Origin: a virus
Strand: one strand, 5' to 3'
Length of the DNA: 64,000 nt
Virus record (IMG/VR): IMGVR_UViG_3300003322_000968
Span: 1 to 64,000 of that record
Each line of letters begins with the position of its first letter. Positions within the stretch are counted from its first letter, which is position 1. Below the pieces are notes generated by a model, which searched no databases, was not told the origin of the DNA, and was given only the letters and a program-made list of their open reading frames with translations. A program made the translations under genes and the position numbers. Below, one piece after another: positions 7,680 to 16,421 of the stretch.

Positions 7680-7888
7680 TAGAAATTAAATTCATTCTTT
7701 TTTATGCCATAAGTCTCATTGTGCCAGATCGTTACTTGGTCGGATGTAAAATGTTTTACTTCGCCACCTTTACATAGTACGATCGTATACATATCATTCT
7801 CCATCATGCCACCGTCTGTTATATACCATACATAACCTTCACCAAGAGGAGTCATGCACGGAACTGGTCTTCGACACTCGTGTATCAT
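7679..7888 (-). CDS. Hypothetical protein, 69 residues
   Basis: Beta-rich small protein with CMTPLGEGYVWYITDGGMM followed by YTIVLCKGGEVKHFTSDQVT, looking like a small SH3-like or KOW-like barrel. Its stop shares a base with the start of the glycosyltransferase downstream, and its ATG overlaps the stop of the GroES-like gene, so translation is coupled on both sides. Function unknown. Confidence 0.5.
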   Translation of the reverse strand: MIHECRRPVPCMTPLGEGYVWYITDGGMMENDMYTIVLCKGGEVKHFTSDQVTIWHNETYGIKKNEFNF

Positions 7889-8163
7889 ATAATTGCTTTT
7901 ATGTCGCCGGGGTCTTTCTCTGTAGGACCGTTAATGAATTTGTAATTAACATCTTCGTGTAAAAGTGATACGCCAACCCGCGATGAGTACAACACCTTGT
8001 CACCGGGCTTAATGTTAATGACCGCTGTTGCTATTGCCATAACTTCACCCTCTTCCAGGTCTTTATTGATTACAGAAGGTATTATAAGGCCTGCTGTTGT
8101 TTTTTCCTGCTTCGGCAGGGGCTTCACTAATACCTGATTGCCAAGAGGTGTTATATTTACCAT
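7885..8163 (-). CDS. GroES-like co-chaperonin
   Basis: 92 residues. ITPLGNQVLVKPLPKQEKTT followed by AGLIIP opens like GroES (PL-x-D-R-V-L-V-K, then T-x-x-G-I-x-x-P). It is then followed by EEGEVMAIA and IKPGDKVLYSSRVGV, matching the G-x-V-x-A-V and G-D-x-V-x-Y strands. Length is near that of bacterial GroES (~97). Phage co-chaperonins cap host GroEL during capsid protein folding. A second GroES-like protein lies just across the divergent promoter at 8455. Confidence 0.75.
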   Translation of the reverse strand: MVNITPLGNQVLVKPLPKQEKTTAGLIIPSVINKDLEEGEVMAIATAVINIKPGDKVLYSSRVGVSLLHEDVNYKFINGPTEKDPGDIKAII

Positions 8164-8399
8164 TTACATTTTTTATCGAGATCAATAATGTCATTATAAG
8201 AAAGGGCCATTACGATTAAGAATACAATAAAGGCCAGCCAGCTACCAAAGCTCAATGCGGCTATAACGATATAATCTAGTAGGCAAATAGGCCCGTTGGC
8301 GCAGCGATCAATATGTCTAAAAGAAAAAAAACATATAACATAACCAAGTAAATATATAAGTATACCGACTGCGGTTATTGTTATGTGGTAGGTGACCAT
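8157..8399 (-). CDS. Small membrane protein, 80 residues
   Basis: Two or three hydrophobic segments: ITAVGILIYLLGYVICFF (~8-25), and a longer region DYIVIAALSFGSWLAFIVFL (~42-61) continuing to ~67. They are separated by a short loop with two cysteines (RCANGPIC) and followed by a charged tail. No family known; a holin or superinfection-exclusion role is conceivable but not shown. First gene of the leftward operon; its start codon is inside the left arm of a perfect inverted repeat. Confidence 0.55.
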   Translation of the reverse strand: MVTYHITITAVGILIYLLGYVICFFSFRHIDRCANGPICLLDYIVIAALSFGSWLAFIVFLIVMALSYNDIIDLDKKCKW

Positions 8400-8457
8400 A
8401 CAAAAAACCTAAGAACATTTTTTTAATTAAAAAAATTATTTGTAGGTTTTTTGTATG
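8397..8457. promoter_or_regulatory. Divergent regulatory region: perfect 15-bp inverted repeat carrying both start codons
   Basis: The left arm (8397-8411) is CATACAAAAAACCTA and the right arm (8443-8457) its exact reverse complement. Each arm contains the start codon of one divergent gene, minus-strand ATG at 8399 and plus-strand ATG at 8455. The 31 bases between are almost pure A/T. This can act as a shared operator, a pair of start-associated leaders, or a bidirectional promoter for the leftward modification operon and the rightward structural operon. Confidence 0.7.
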
Positions 8458-9093
8458 CACACGCCAATTAATAAGCTGATTGTTCAGTTAGAGAAAAAGC
8501 TGTACGATTCCAGAACTTTTGAATCAGGTCAAACCATATACTTCGATCCGTCTTGGCATCCAGAAGAATATGCCATGCTAAAGGCCACGGTGGTTTCAGT
8601 ACCACCTGGGGTGATTAATAGGCCTGATTATTATGGTTATAAAATAGAGCCAATTAGTCCCGGCGACGAGATCTTAATAAGATATGATGTGGTATTTGCA
8701 TATAATGACCAACCAGATCGCGATACACCCATATATAAGAATCTGATATTTAGCTACAACGAAAAGCTGGAACGGTTTGAAGAGCTTTGGCTATGTGACA
8801 TTCTTCAGGTGTTTGCGACCATTGACCCCGCAGGAGATTATAGTATGGTCAATGGTTTTGTAATGCTGTCTATAGTAGAAGAAAAAAGAGAATCGGGCAA
8901 TATTATAATACCGGACAGCTACAACAATCAGGAGCTTAAGAACATTGCGATTGTTCGTGCTGGAGGCAAAAGCCTTGGCTTACAATCCGGCGATAAGGTT
9001 TACATAAACCCACAAACCGTAATGCGATATCAGCTTAATCAATGGGCTTTCTTTATCATCAAAGAGCAATATATCCTTGGGCGTATTAAGTAA
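8455..9093 (+). CDS. Tandem GroES-like domain protein
   Basis: 212 residues with two GroES-like halves. The first has NKLIVQLEKKLYDSRTF (~6-22), a V-V-S-V-P-P-G turn and ISPGDEILIRYDVVF (~67-81). The second has NGFVMLSIVEEKRESGNIII (~129-148) and LQSGDKVYINPQTVMR. Both have the opening strand and the G-D-x-V strand of the GroES barrel. It may fold phage structural proteins with host GroEL or work as a pair with the product at 7885. It is the first gene of the rightward operon and ends in the conserved bipartite box. Confidence 0.6.
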   Translation: MHTPINKLIVQLEKKLYDSRTFESGQTIYFDPSWHPEEYAMLKATVVSVPPGVINRPDYYGYKIEPISPGDEILIRYDVVFAYNDQPDRDTPIYKNLIFSYNEKLERFEELWLCDILQVFATIDPAGDYSMVNGFVMLSIVEEKRESGNIIIPDSYNNQELKNIAIVRAGGKSLGLQSGDKVYINPQTVMRYQLNQWAFFIIKEQYILGRIK

Positions 9094-9146
9094 AAACTTA
9101 TCCTACTTTTCGGCCTCATTCATTGATCCTCCATAGATTAGGTGTA
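9092..9146 (+). promoter_or_regulatory. Bipartite late-type promoter box, copy 1
   Basis: AAAAACTTATCCTACTTT starts at 9092, overlapping the TAA stop of the gene before, and ATTAGGTGTA starts at 9137, exactly 45 bases downstream. The same two elements with the same 45-base spacing occur at 24753-24807 and 29202-29256. Here the downstream element is followed by AACC and has no ATG; the gene begins 24 bases later. This favours a promoter over a ribosome-binding site. Confidence 0.65.
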
Positions 9147-9169
9147 ACCCGGTCTCATCCGGCATCGCG

Positions 9170-9847
9170 ATGGATCTCAACGACGCTTACGAATTACTGA
9201 ATTTTTATATAAATAAATCTCAAGGCGGCTGGTTTGCGCCAGAGGAGATTACGCCTATCGTTGACCGGGCTCAACGCACTCTTTATAACACCTATTATAC
9301 AAAGTACTCAACTAGCCAGCGCCTTGATGATGCAATGGCGCCGTTCAAAGTAGACTTCCAGTTTACTACAGGAATTACGCCCGGCGGCTTAATTACAACG
9401 CCAGATAACTACCTGGATCTTCTTTCAATTTATACGGTTGTCACTGGTTCAGATAATATAACCAGAAAACGGCCAGTAGAAATTGTGAATGAAGAAGAAT
9501 TAGTAATCAGGCTGAATAGCCAGGTGGTACCAGTTACAATTGATGACCCAATTGGAATAATTAAGGTAGACTGGAATGTACAATTATATCCTGCGCAACC
9601 AATGGCCGGGGTAATGACATATTTGCGCGAACCTGTGGCGCCATTCTTCGCTTACTCGCTTATGAGCGGAAGGGTAATAGTATATGATCAGTTAAATAGC
9701 GTGCAGCTGGAGTGGTCAGATAAGGATATTCAAGAGATCTTATTTATTGCCCTTAATAGCCTTGGGATTAACCTGTCGGAGGCTGATATATTACAGTGGA
9801 GCGAAATGAAAAATCAGCAGAATTTCAACAGTACAATTAAGCAGTAA
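9170..9847 (+). CDS. Head-tail connector (ring/adaptor) protein 1
   Basis: 225 residues. The N-terminus MDLNDAYELLNFYINKSQGG and the next helix resemble the first helices of podoviral connector proteins; the rest is beta-rich with ITPGGLITTPDNYLDLLSIY. In crAss-like phages several such ring proteins stack below the portal. Position directly before two more connector-like genes and the muzzle-like gene supports this; direct family evidence is weak. The product ends with the acidic/Gln tail IKQ, and its stop overlaps the next start. Confidence 0.5.
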   Translation: MDLNDAYELLNFYINKSQGGWFAPEEITPIVDRAQRTLYNTYYTKYSTSQRLDDAMAPFKVDFQFTTGITPGGLITTPDNYLDLLSIYTVVTGSDNITRKRPVEIVNEEELVIRLNSQVVPVTIDDPIGIIKVDWNVQLYPAQPMAGVMTYLREPVAPFFAYSLMSGRVIVYDQLNSVQLEWSDKDIQEILFIALNSLGINLSEADILQWSEMKNQQNFNSTIKQ

Positions 9848-10515
9848 TGGCAACGACTAAATACAGACTTGCTGAACAGGTGGTGCGCATCCTTAATGGT
9901 GGTGAAATTCCTGTTTCAACCAAAGTAAAAATTAATGAGGCAAAACTGGCTGTTGAACAGGTATTGAACAAAATGCTAAAGATGGAATATCTGAATGTTA
10001 ATATTCCATCTGCTGAACTAATTCCTAATGGTGCCAGTGTGGCTACCTATGAAGGAATTGCCGTTACTCAATATAATACAACTCGCAGTAAGTCAACATT
10101 GCCGGCGATGCCATTGAAGTTGCCGCGAGGCATTGGGGTATACCAAATCTTTGATCCGGCTAATATGGATTGCCCATTTATACCCTTAGAGATGGGACAG
10201 CTGGGGCTTTTGAAAACGCAGCCGTTGATAAACGACCTCTTGGGTCAGGTTGGGTATGAATGGTATGGGACCGATATTATTTACACTAAGGACCTAACGC
10301 AGCCTAGCCCTATTACGGTAACCATGCGGCTGGTGGTGCTGGATATAAGCCAGTATAGCGATTACGATATTCTGCCAGTTCCCGCTGATATGGAATGGGA
10401 TGTAATAAATGAAGTAGTGAAGCTGTTTGCCGCCGAGCCGGTTGGCGATAAGCTCGTAGATCCGAACAGCAGCGATCAGGTTAATGTACCGGCACAACAA
10501 CAAATACAACCATGA
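9847..10515 (+). CDS. Head-tail connector (ring/adaptor) protein 2
   Basis: 222 residues. The N-terminus ATTKYRLAEQVVRILNGGEI followed by KINEAKLAVEQVLNKML is a helical entry domain as in podoviral tail-tube/adaptor proteins. The C-terminal half is beta-rich, with YDILPVPADMEWDVINEVVK, a motif shared by crAss-like ring proteins. It starts on the stop of the previous gene (TAATG) and its stop overlaps the ATG of the inserted GIY-YIG gene. Structural role is inferred from context. Confidence 0.55.
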   Translation: MATTKYRLAEQVVRILNGGEIPVSTKVKINEAKLAVEQVLNKMLKMEYLNVNIPSAELIPNGASVATYEGIAVTQYNTTRSKSTLPAMPLKLPRGIGVYQIFDPANMDCPFIPLEMGQLGLLKTQPLINDLLGQVGYEWYGTDIIYTKDLTQPSPITVTMRLVVLDISQYSDYDILPVPADMEWDVINEVVKLFAAEPVGDKLVDPNSSDQVNVPAQQQIQP

Positions 10516-11357
10516 TAGAAAGAGATTATTATCAATACTACCTGTACCGCCATGTGAGATTGGATACTAATCAGGTATTTTATATAGGTCGAGGGAAGGC
10601 GTTTTGCAGGCCCTCCAGGCGCAGATGCGCAGATACTAATTCATACGCTGAAAGATATGCCCGAGCCTTCGATATGCACACCAGAAACAAGGCATGGAAA
10701 AACATAAAAAAACAAAGTGCGATTGAGGTAGAAATTTTATTTGAATCAGATAGTATGGATATTATTAATGAAAAGGAAAAAGAATTCATCGAATTATATG
10801 GAAGGATTTGTAAGGGAACCGGAAGTCTCATAAATATAACTGCTGGTGGAGAGGGTCAGGCCGGCATGAATGAAGCTGCGGTTGAAAAACTCATTGAATC
10901 TCAAAAGAAAATTGGGCTTTATGATAAACTGGCAAAAGAAAGAAGGCTACCGATTTATTTATACGATTTATCTGGAAGATTCTTGAGAAAATTCGAAACA
11001 AAAATTGAATGTGCTGATTTTCTAAATTGCAGCATTCATAGTATTCAAGCCTACATTACTAACAAAAAGGCACTAAATGATTGCTTATTGTCGCGGATGT
11101 TTTCTCCTTTGGGCATGAATGTTAGTGAATTCAATTGCAATCCGCCGAAAAGCAGAAGTATTATTAAATATGATTTGAATTTTAATGTTATTGCAATTTA
11201 TGGAAATCAAAAGGAGGCAATAGCAGCAGAAAAAGGCGCAACACCAGCAATATCAATATGGAGAGGCTGTAATCAAGAAAAGCCAATTAGGAATATCTAT
11301 TGGCGTTATGCTGATGCTGGCCATAAATTGAAAGGAGGTAGCTATGAAGTGGGCTAA
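10512..11357 (+). CDS. GIY-YIG homing endonuclease
   Basis: 281 residues. YLYRHVRLDTNQVFYIGRGK (~10-29) is the GIY-YIG motif, followed by an Arg/His-rich catalytic region and EKEKEFIELYGR (~93-104) with the conserved Glu helix. The C-terminal half has two NUMOD1-like repeats: IYLYDLSGRFLRKFETKIEC and IIKYDLNFNVIAIYGNQKEA. It separates two ring-protein genes, overlapping the first by 4 bases and the second by 14, so insertion has left both neighbours intact. Confidence 0.85.
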   Translation: MIERDYYQYYLYRHVRLDTNQVFYIGRGKAFCRPSRRRCADTNSYAERYARAFDMHTRNKAWKNIKKQSAIEVEILFESDSMDIINEKEKEFIELYGRICKGTGSLINITAGGEGQAGMNEAAVEKLIESQKKIGLYDKLAKERRLPIYLYDLSGRFLRKFETKIECADFLNCSIHSIQAYITNKKALNDCLLSRMFSPLGMNVSEFNCNPPKSRSIIKYDLNFNVIAIYGNQKEAIAAEKGATPAISIWRGCNQEKPIRNIYWRYADAGHKLKGGSYEVG

Positions 11358-12090
11358 ATTGGATTCGATAATTCGCAGGAATCTGTTGGCCAAACGTCAA
11401 CCGCTTCACTATTATATAGAGTACTTAGTACACGCTTCTTCGTGCCTACGCGAATTAACCTTCGACAGCCTGCGCATTATCAATACGGTGAAGCTTGAGC
11501 TGAATGATTATTTCGCGGCAGATCTGCCATGTGACTTTGTGGACTGGACTAAGGTAGGGATAATGATGGGGCAATTCGTTCAACCTATAACCCAACGGGA
11601 AAGCATTAATCGCCTGCATAATTATGACAGTCAGGGTCAAATAATAACATACCAGGATCCCGCGACCTTCAATATGGACTTCCCGTTTTGGCCAGGCTAC
11701 TGGATGTTCCAAAATATTGATGATTTGGGGGAGAATTTGGGGCGTCTGTATGGCTTCAATACCGGCCTTGCGCCCGATGGCTTCAAGATTCTGCCAGAAC
11801 GTAATCAGATCCAATTTCAGGAAACTGCCAGAACCACAACTTATATATTAGAGTATATCAGCGATGGTCAAACTTCTGATAATGCCAGCCAGATCGATCA
11901 ATACGCCTGGAGTGCAATTGAAGCCTATATAAATTGGAAACGAACGCCAAATGCAGATAACGATCATTCACCGGAAGCATTTAATTATAAAAACCAGCGC
12001 AGGTTATTGCGGGCAAGGATGAGTGAGATTACATTATATGATATAAGACAGACGCTGTATAGAAATTACAGGGCCAGTGTCAAGGAGTGA
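11344..12090 (+). CDS. Head-tail connector (ring/adaptor) protein 3
   Basis: 248 residues. Contains YIEYLVHASSCLRELTFDSL near the start and later SQIDQYAWSAIEAYINWKR; internal beta-strand segments resemble the other ring proteins. Unlike most genes here it has a textbook Shine-Dalgarno AAAGGAGGT 5 bases before the ATG (11333-11341), inside the end of the endonuclease gene. A hairpin at 12104-12127 follows. Role inferred from its place between connectors and the muzzle-like gene. Confidence 0.5.
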   Translation: MKWAKLDSIIRRNLLAKRQPLHYYIEYLVHASSCLRELTFDSLRIINTVKLELNDYFAADLPCDFVDWTKVGIMMGQFVQPITQRESINRLHNYDSQGQIITYQDPATFNMDFPFWPGYWMFQNIDDLGENLGRLYGFNTGLAPDGFKILPERNQIQFQETARTTTYILEYISDGQTSDNASQIDQYAWSAIEAYINWKRTPNADNDHSPEAFNYKNQRRLLRARMSEITLYDIRQTLYRNYRASVKE

Positions 12091-12103
12091 TTTAAAAAAA
12101 CAA

Positions 12104-12127
12104 CCTCCGCTGTAGAAACAGCGGAGG
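12104..12127 (-). terminator. Hairpin with U-tract on the minus strand
   Basis: A 10-bp stem CCTCCGCTGT / ACAGCGGAGG with a 4-base loop. Its T-rich tail (TTGTTTTTTT) lies on the minus-strand side; on the plus strand the sequence after the stem is GGATAAATG. It would therefore terminate transcription running against the structural operon. Confidence 0.65.
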
Positions 12128-12184
12128 GGATAAATGAAGCCACAAAGACTTCACTTATGAAATCGCGTTCAAATTAATTAAAAA

Positions 12185-15100
12185 ATGTTAACCGAGAAAA
12201 AATATTTCGGCAATGGCAGAGGCAACTTTGATGATGTTGACTTTGTGTTGCAGTCAAATGAATGGGTGAACTTGGAGAACATGCGAGTGGGCTCTACTGA
12301 TAAAGGCGTTATTGGTACAGTAGAGTCTGTTGGCAGCAATGTGTTGCTGTCTTCTATTCAGCCCTCGGTAACATTTGTGCAAATTGGCAGTGTTGAGGAT
12401 CAGGAGCGCAACCAGATTATATATTTTCTAAAAGATCTTTATGGACCTTGGGATAAAATTGCAATGTATGATGTTGCAACCAATACATTTTATACGGTTC
12501 TTTTAGCCAGCCAAGTAAATGGTGGTTTGAATTTTGGTAAAAACAAATTAATTCATTCTGCCCGTATCGTACATGGGCTGTTATACTGGACAGATAATTT
12601 AAACCAACCGCGTAAGATTAATATTGATGCGGCTATTAAAATGAATGATCCGTCTTATGTCACGGACGCAACACCCTACATTAATCCTATAGATTGGCGC
12701 GAAATCACCATTATTAAGCCACCGCCGCCATTAGCGCCGAATATTACAAAAGACACGGATTCCGGCTTCAATAATAATTTCATTGCGAATGAAAGTTTTC
12801 GGTTTGTCTTTCAATATATTTACAACGATAATGAAACTACTGTTGTTGGCACTTATAGCAATGCTTCACGCTTAAATCATGTTACAAGCACCTTCAACAG
12901 AATTATTGTTTCCATGGATCCGCTTGAGCGCATTCCGCAGACCGTTCAAATTATTAATTTAATAGTGCTGATTGGAACGACTGATTTTATTATAAAAACA
13001 TGGGATCGGTCGATAACAAGCGAAGCCACGGAAATAAATAATCAAAATTCAGGGAGCACTCAGTTAACATATAATTTCTATAATAACGCTACGGGTCCGG
13101 TATTGAGCAGCGACTTAGTGCTTAAGCCATTTGACAGCGTCCCAATATATTCTGCTGCATTAGAGGTTGCGCGCAATCGGTTGTTTCTTGGCAATAACGT
13201 CGCTGGTTATGACGCGCCAACTTCCACATCATTGTCTTTTACCTTAAACACGGTTACACTGACTGGGACAAGCGTTAGTATCAACTTGGAGGAGATTTGG
13301 TTAAACGATGCAAATTTTGCCGCCACTCAAAGATATACCGGCTACTATGCTTATTTAACCATGGTTTCTCCAGTAGGGTATTATGCCCTTACTGCAACTG
13401 AACAATACTGCAGCGGATGTTTTTCGTTTCCCCCTTTTCCGCCAGCTCCCTCCTCCTTTACAATAGGAGACTGTACTTATAGGGGCGCCACCACTGCGGA
13501 TGTATTAGCAAGCGTTAATGCTGCGCATTCTGCAAGCATGAATTATATTCAACGATATGATTCAATATATTTCGCAACGCTTACAGGCGTTTCAGTGGCT
13601 ACCTATGATATTTTCAAAACCAGGTCTCAATATAAACTAGGAGTGGTTTTCTATGATTTTGCAATGCGGAAATGTGGCGTAATCACACCACCATTTAATA
13701 CAAGCGTTGCTGACCCAACATTGGTTACAATTCCCGTTAGAACGTTTGCGATGGGCACGGCGATTAACGCAATCAATTGGACGCTGAGCAATACGAATGC
13801 GCTAACAGAAATACCAGACTGGGCATATTATTATACTGTGGTAAGAACGCTTAATTTAAGGACAAGATATTTTATTCAGGCTGTTCAGCCAGCTTCCACC
13901 GCTAAATATGCGACAAAAGATACCGACGGCAACTATGTATTTACAAACAATACTTTCGTTGCAGGCGCGGTTGGAATTGGCCTCGATACAACATCGCTTA
14001 CTCAGGCCGGCTTGGGATATGCATTTACTCAAGGCGACGTTTGTATCTTAATTAAAGAAGACAATACAATATATACACTTGCTGTAATTGATCAAAGCGG
14101 TAAATATATTATCGTCAATACGCCAGAGGGCGGAATAGGCGATCTTACAGGCTTTAAGATAATTTATGAAATCTATACCCCATATCAGGCCAGCAGCCAA
14201 GAGCCTTATTACGAAATGGGCGAAATGTATATGGTTGCAAACCCAGGCACGAGTGCGCGGGCTTATAACTCCACCTCGGGAACCTTGCTACCAGATGCAT
14301 ATGCGCTGACCCGCAACTTTAATAGTATTACGTATTTCGCAGAGACAATGTCGCCTAATGACAGATTTTATAGCCGCTGGGATAATGATGCCGGGAAAAT
14401 AAATTACATTCTAAAACAAGGTCAAGTATCAAAGCCTGACTTTATAATATTCAGTAATGTTTATATACCAGGTACAGCAACAAATGGACTCTCAACATTT
14501 GAAGCTTTAAACGAAAAACCCGTTCCGCTTGAGAATGGGCCAATACAAAAACTACAGTTAACATCCAAGACGCAAGATGAGGGTACGGTAATGCTGGCAA
14601 TCTGTAATAATGAAACCGCATCGATTTATTTAGGCGAAACCAGGATATTAGACAATACAGGCACAACCCAGTTCATTGCCTCTTCGTCAGATGTCATTGG
14701 TACAATTAATAACCTAAAAGGCTCATTCGGCACCATCAACCCTGAAAGCGTTACCGAATTTCGTGGCAATGTATATTGGCTCGATATGCTCAATGGCAAG
14801 TTTATTCAATATTCTCTTAATGGACTATTCCCGATTTCCAATTATAAGATGACGCGTTATTGGAAGTTGTTCTGTGAACAATTCTTAAGCATGACACAGT
14901 CGCAGATAGAAGCTTTGGGCAGCCGGCCTTTTGTTTTTACAACAGTAGATCCGCATCACTGGGAATTATTGGTTACTGTGCCTAAGCTGTTGAATACGCC
15001 GCCGATGGGTTTTCTGCCGGATCCGCCCTACACATCATATGTATATCCATTCGATATTTGGGACGGTCAGGCGAAAACCCTCGTATACAAGATCAATGCC

Positions 15101-15616
15101 GAGCCAAATTTCTGGCAAGGGTCTTACTCTTATACGCAAGAGGGCTATATAACAATCCAGAATATTCTATACTCATTCAAATTTGGGCAGCTTTATAGAC
15201 ACAATGACACCAGTTCGTATTGTAATTTCAATGGCGTTCAATATAAATCAAGGTTGATGTTTATTTGCAATCAGCAGCCTGAGCGCGACAAGGTATATGA
15301 TAACGCAGCTGTTGAGGTTAATATGCGCCCGACGCTTACTTATTTCATGAGCTTATCTCCATATACACAAGTAAGTAATTTGCAGGATTTTGATTGGCAA
15401 CAAAAGGAATCAGCAATGTATAGCCAGATTTACCGCAATGTATTGACGCCAACGGCTACAGGCTTAAAGCCGAATGCCTTAGTTACGGGTGAAAAGATGC
15501 GAACCTATGCATTACGCGTTATGCTGGAGTTTACAGTTAGTTCGTTCCCCGTGGAACTGCGATTTGTGAGTTTAGGATATCAATTAAGTTTAGGTCATTC
15601 AATTCCAATACAATGA
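12185..15616 (+). CDS. Large tail muzzle / stabilisation-like protein
   Basis: 1143 residues. The N-terminus KKYFGNGRGNFDDVDFVLQ followed by NEWVNLENMRVGSTDKGVIG is a signature I associate with the big beta-propeller tail proteins of crAss-like phages (muzzle or P22 gp4/gp10-like stabilisation proteins). The body is Thr/Ser/Asn-rich and beta-predicted throughout, with a short Cys cluster (YCSGCF ~ residue 415, DC further on). It probably forms the distal tail nozzle. The gene abuts the transglycosylase gene by a 4-base overlap. Confidence 0.6.
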   Translation: MLTEKKYFGNGRGNFDDVDFVLQSNEWVNLENMRVGSTDKGVIGTVESVGSNVLLSSIQPSVTFVQIGSVEDQERNQIIYFLKDLYGPWDKIAMYDVATNTFYTVLLASQVNGGLNFGKNKLIHSARIVHGLLYWTDNLNQPRKINIDAAIKMNDPSYVTDATPYINPIDWREITIIKPPPPLAPNITKDTDSGFNNNFIANESFRFVFQYIYNDNETTVVGTYSNASRLNHVTSTFNRIIVSMDPLERIPQTVQIINLIVLIGTTDFIIKTWDRSITSEATEINNQNSGSTQLTYNFYNNATGPVLSSDLVLKPFDSVPIYSAALEVARNRLFLGNNVAGYDAPTSTSLSFTLNTVTLTGTSVSINLEEIWLNDANFAATQRYTGYYAYLTMVSPVGYYALTATEQYCSGCFSFPPFPPAPSSFTIGDCTYRGATTADVLASVNAAHSASMNYIQRYDSIYFATLTGVSVATYDIFKTRSQYKLGVVFYDFAMRKCGVITPPFNTSVADPTLVTIPVRTFAMGTAINAINWTLSNTNALTEIPDWAYYYTVVRTLNLRTRYFIQAVQPASTAKYATKDTDGNYVFTNNTFVAGAVGIGLDTTSLTQAGLGYAFTQGDVCILIKEDNTIYTLAVIDQSGKYIIVNTPEGGIGDLTGFKIIYEIYTPYQASSQEPYYEMGEMYMVANPGTSARAYNSTSGTLLPDAYALTRNFNSITYFAETMSPNDRFYSRWDNDAGKINYILKQGQVSKPDFIIFSNVYIPGTATNGLSTFEALNEKPVPLENGPIQKLQLTSKTQDEGTVMLAICNNETASIYLGETRILDNTGTTQFIASSSDVIGTINNLKGSFGTINPESVTEFRGNVYWLDMLNGKFIQYSLNGLFPISNYKMTRYWKLFCEQFLSMTQSQIEALGSRPFVFTTVDPHHWELLVTVPKLLNTPPMGFLPDPPYTSYVYPFDIWDGQAKTLVYKINAEPNFWQGSYSYTQEGYITIQNILYSFKFGQLYRHNDTSSYCNFNGVQYKSRLMFICNQQPERDKVYDNAAVEVNMRPTLTYFMSLSPYTQVSNLQDFDWQQKESAMYSQIYRNVLTPTATGLKPNALVTGEKMRTYALRVMLEFTVSSFPVELRFVSLGYQLSLGHSIPIQ

Positions 15617-16410
15617 TAGCAGGATCACCATTATTTAAAAACCTTGGAATGGCATCCGGGCTTGATGGCCTTGATGAAGCAACAGGTGGCGGTAAGCCAA
15701 AGCCCAAAGCGGCAACACAGGCGCCATTGCCGGCGCCGGGTACAAAAGTGGTATTACCTGGTTTCGAAGATATGCCGTTATATGCACCAGAGGATACGAA
15801 CAAAGTAAAAATCCAAGATACCAGGACAATAAATCCTGCTACTGGCCAACCGTTTGCAAAAGGACGCCAAGGCGCTATGACAACAAGCATTAATCCTAAC
15901 AATGCCAAATTTGTAATTCAACACGCATTAAGTAAGGGGGTTGACCCAAACACTGCCCTGGCGATCGCCTTACAAGAAACGAAAATGGGCAACCTGAATG
16001 AAGATATGGGTACAGCCAATGAATACATGGCTGATCAGGGTATAGATAATCCATATGAGCAAGGCGCTAATGCATTAGTAAAGGCCTTGGCGGATAAATT
16101 AGCTTATGCAAAAAGGCTTGGTTTTGACAAAAAGGGTGAAGCATTCGCTTTGCAGGCATATAATGGATATGGCCGATTGACCCCGCAGAATACAGATCCA
16201 AATGCAACTGAAACTTTCTACGGCATACCGGTAACCCATCAAAGGCCTTTAGACATGAAACAGAATCCGGTTTATGGCAAAACAATTATGTCACTGAGGG
16301 ATGAGGTTATTAAGAAAAATCCTGAGCTACAGGAATTGATTCAAAAAGCAATGCAAGCAAGACAGGCAACACCAATGCAGTCACCTGCATTAGCATATAC
16401 ACCACAATAA
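15613..16410 (+). CDS. Virion lytic transglycosylase/lysozyme-like protein
   Basis: 265 residues. After a low-complexity Pro/Ala/Lys region, residues ~95-200 contain FVIQHALSKGVDPNTALAIA directly followed by LQETKMGNL, where the Glu of QET would be the catalytic acid of an SLT-type lysozyme fold. FALQAYNGYGRL (~177-188) replaces the typical AYNAG motif. Probably opens peptidoglycan during DNA ejection. It sits between the muzzle-like protein and internal-core-like proteins, as in T7-like ejection modules. The C-terminus is Gln/Pro-rich. Confidence 0.6.
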   Translation: MIAGSPLFKNLGMASGLDGLDEATGGGKPKPKAATQAPLPAPGTKVVLPGFEDMPLYAPEDTNKVKIQDTRTINPATGQPFAKGRQGAMTTSINPNNAKFVIQHALSKGVDPNTALAIALQETKMGNLNEDMGTANEYMADQGIDNPYEQGANALVKALADKLAYAKRLGFDKKGEAFALQAYNGYGRLTPQNTDPNATETFYGIPVTHQRPLDMKQNPVYGKTIMSLRDEVIKKNPELQELIQKAMQARQATPMQSPALAYTPQ

Positions 16411-16421
16411 AAATATACACT

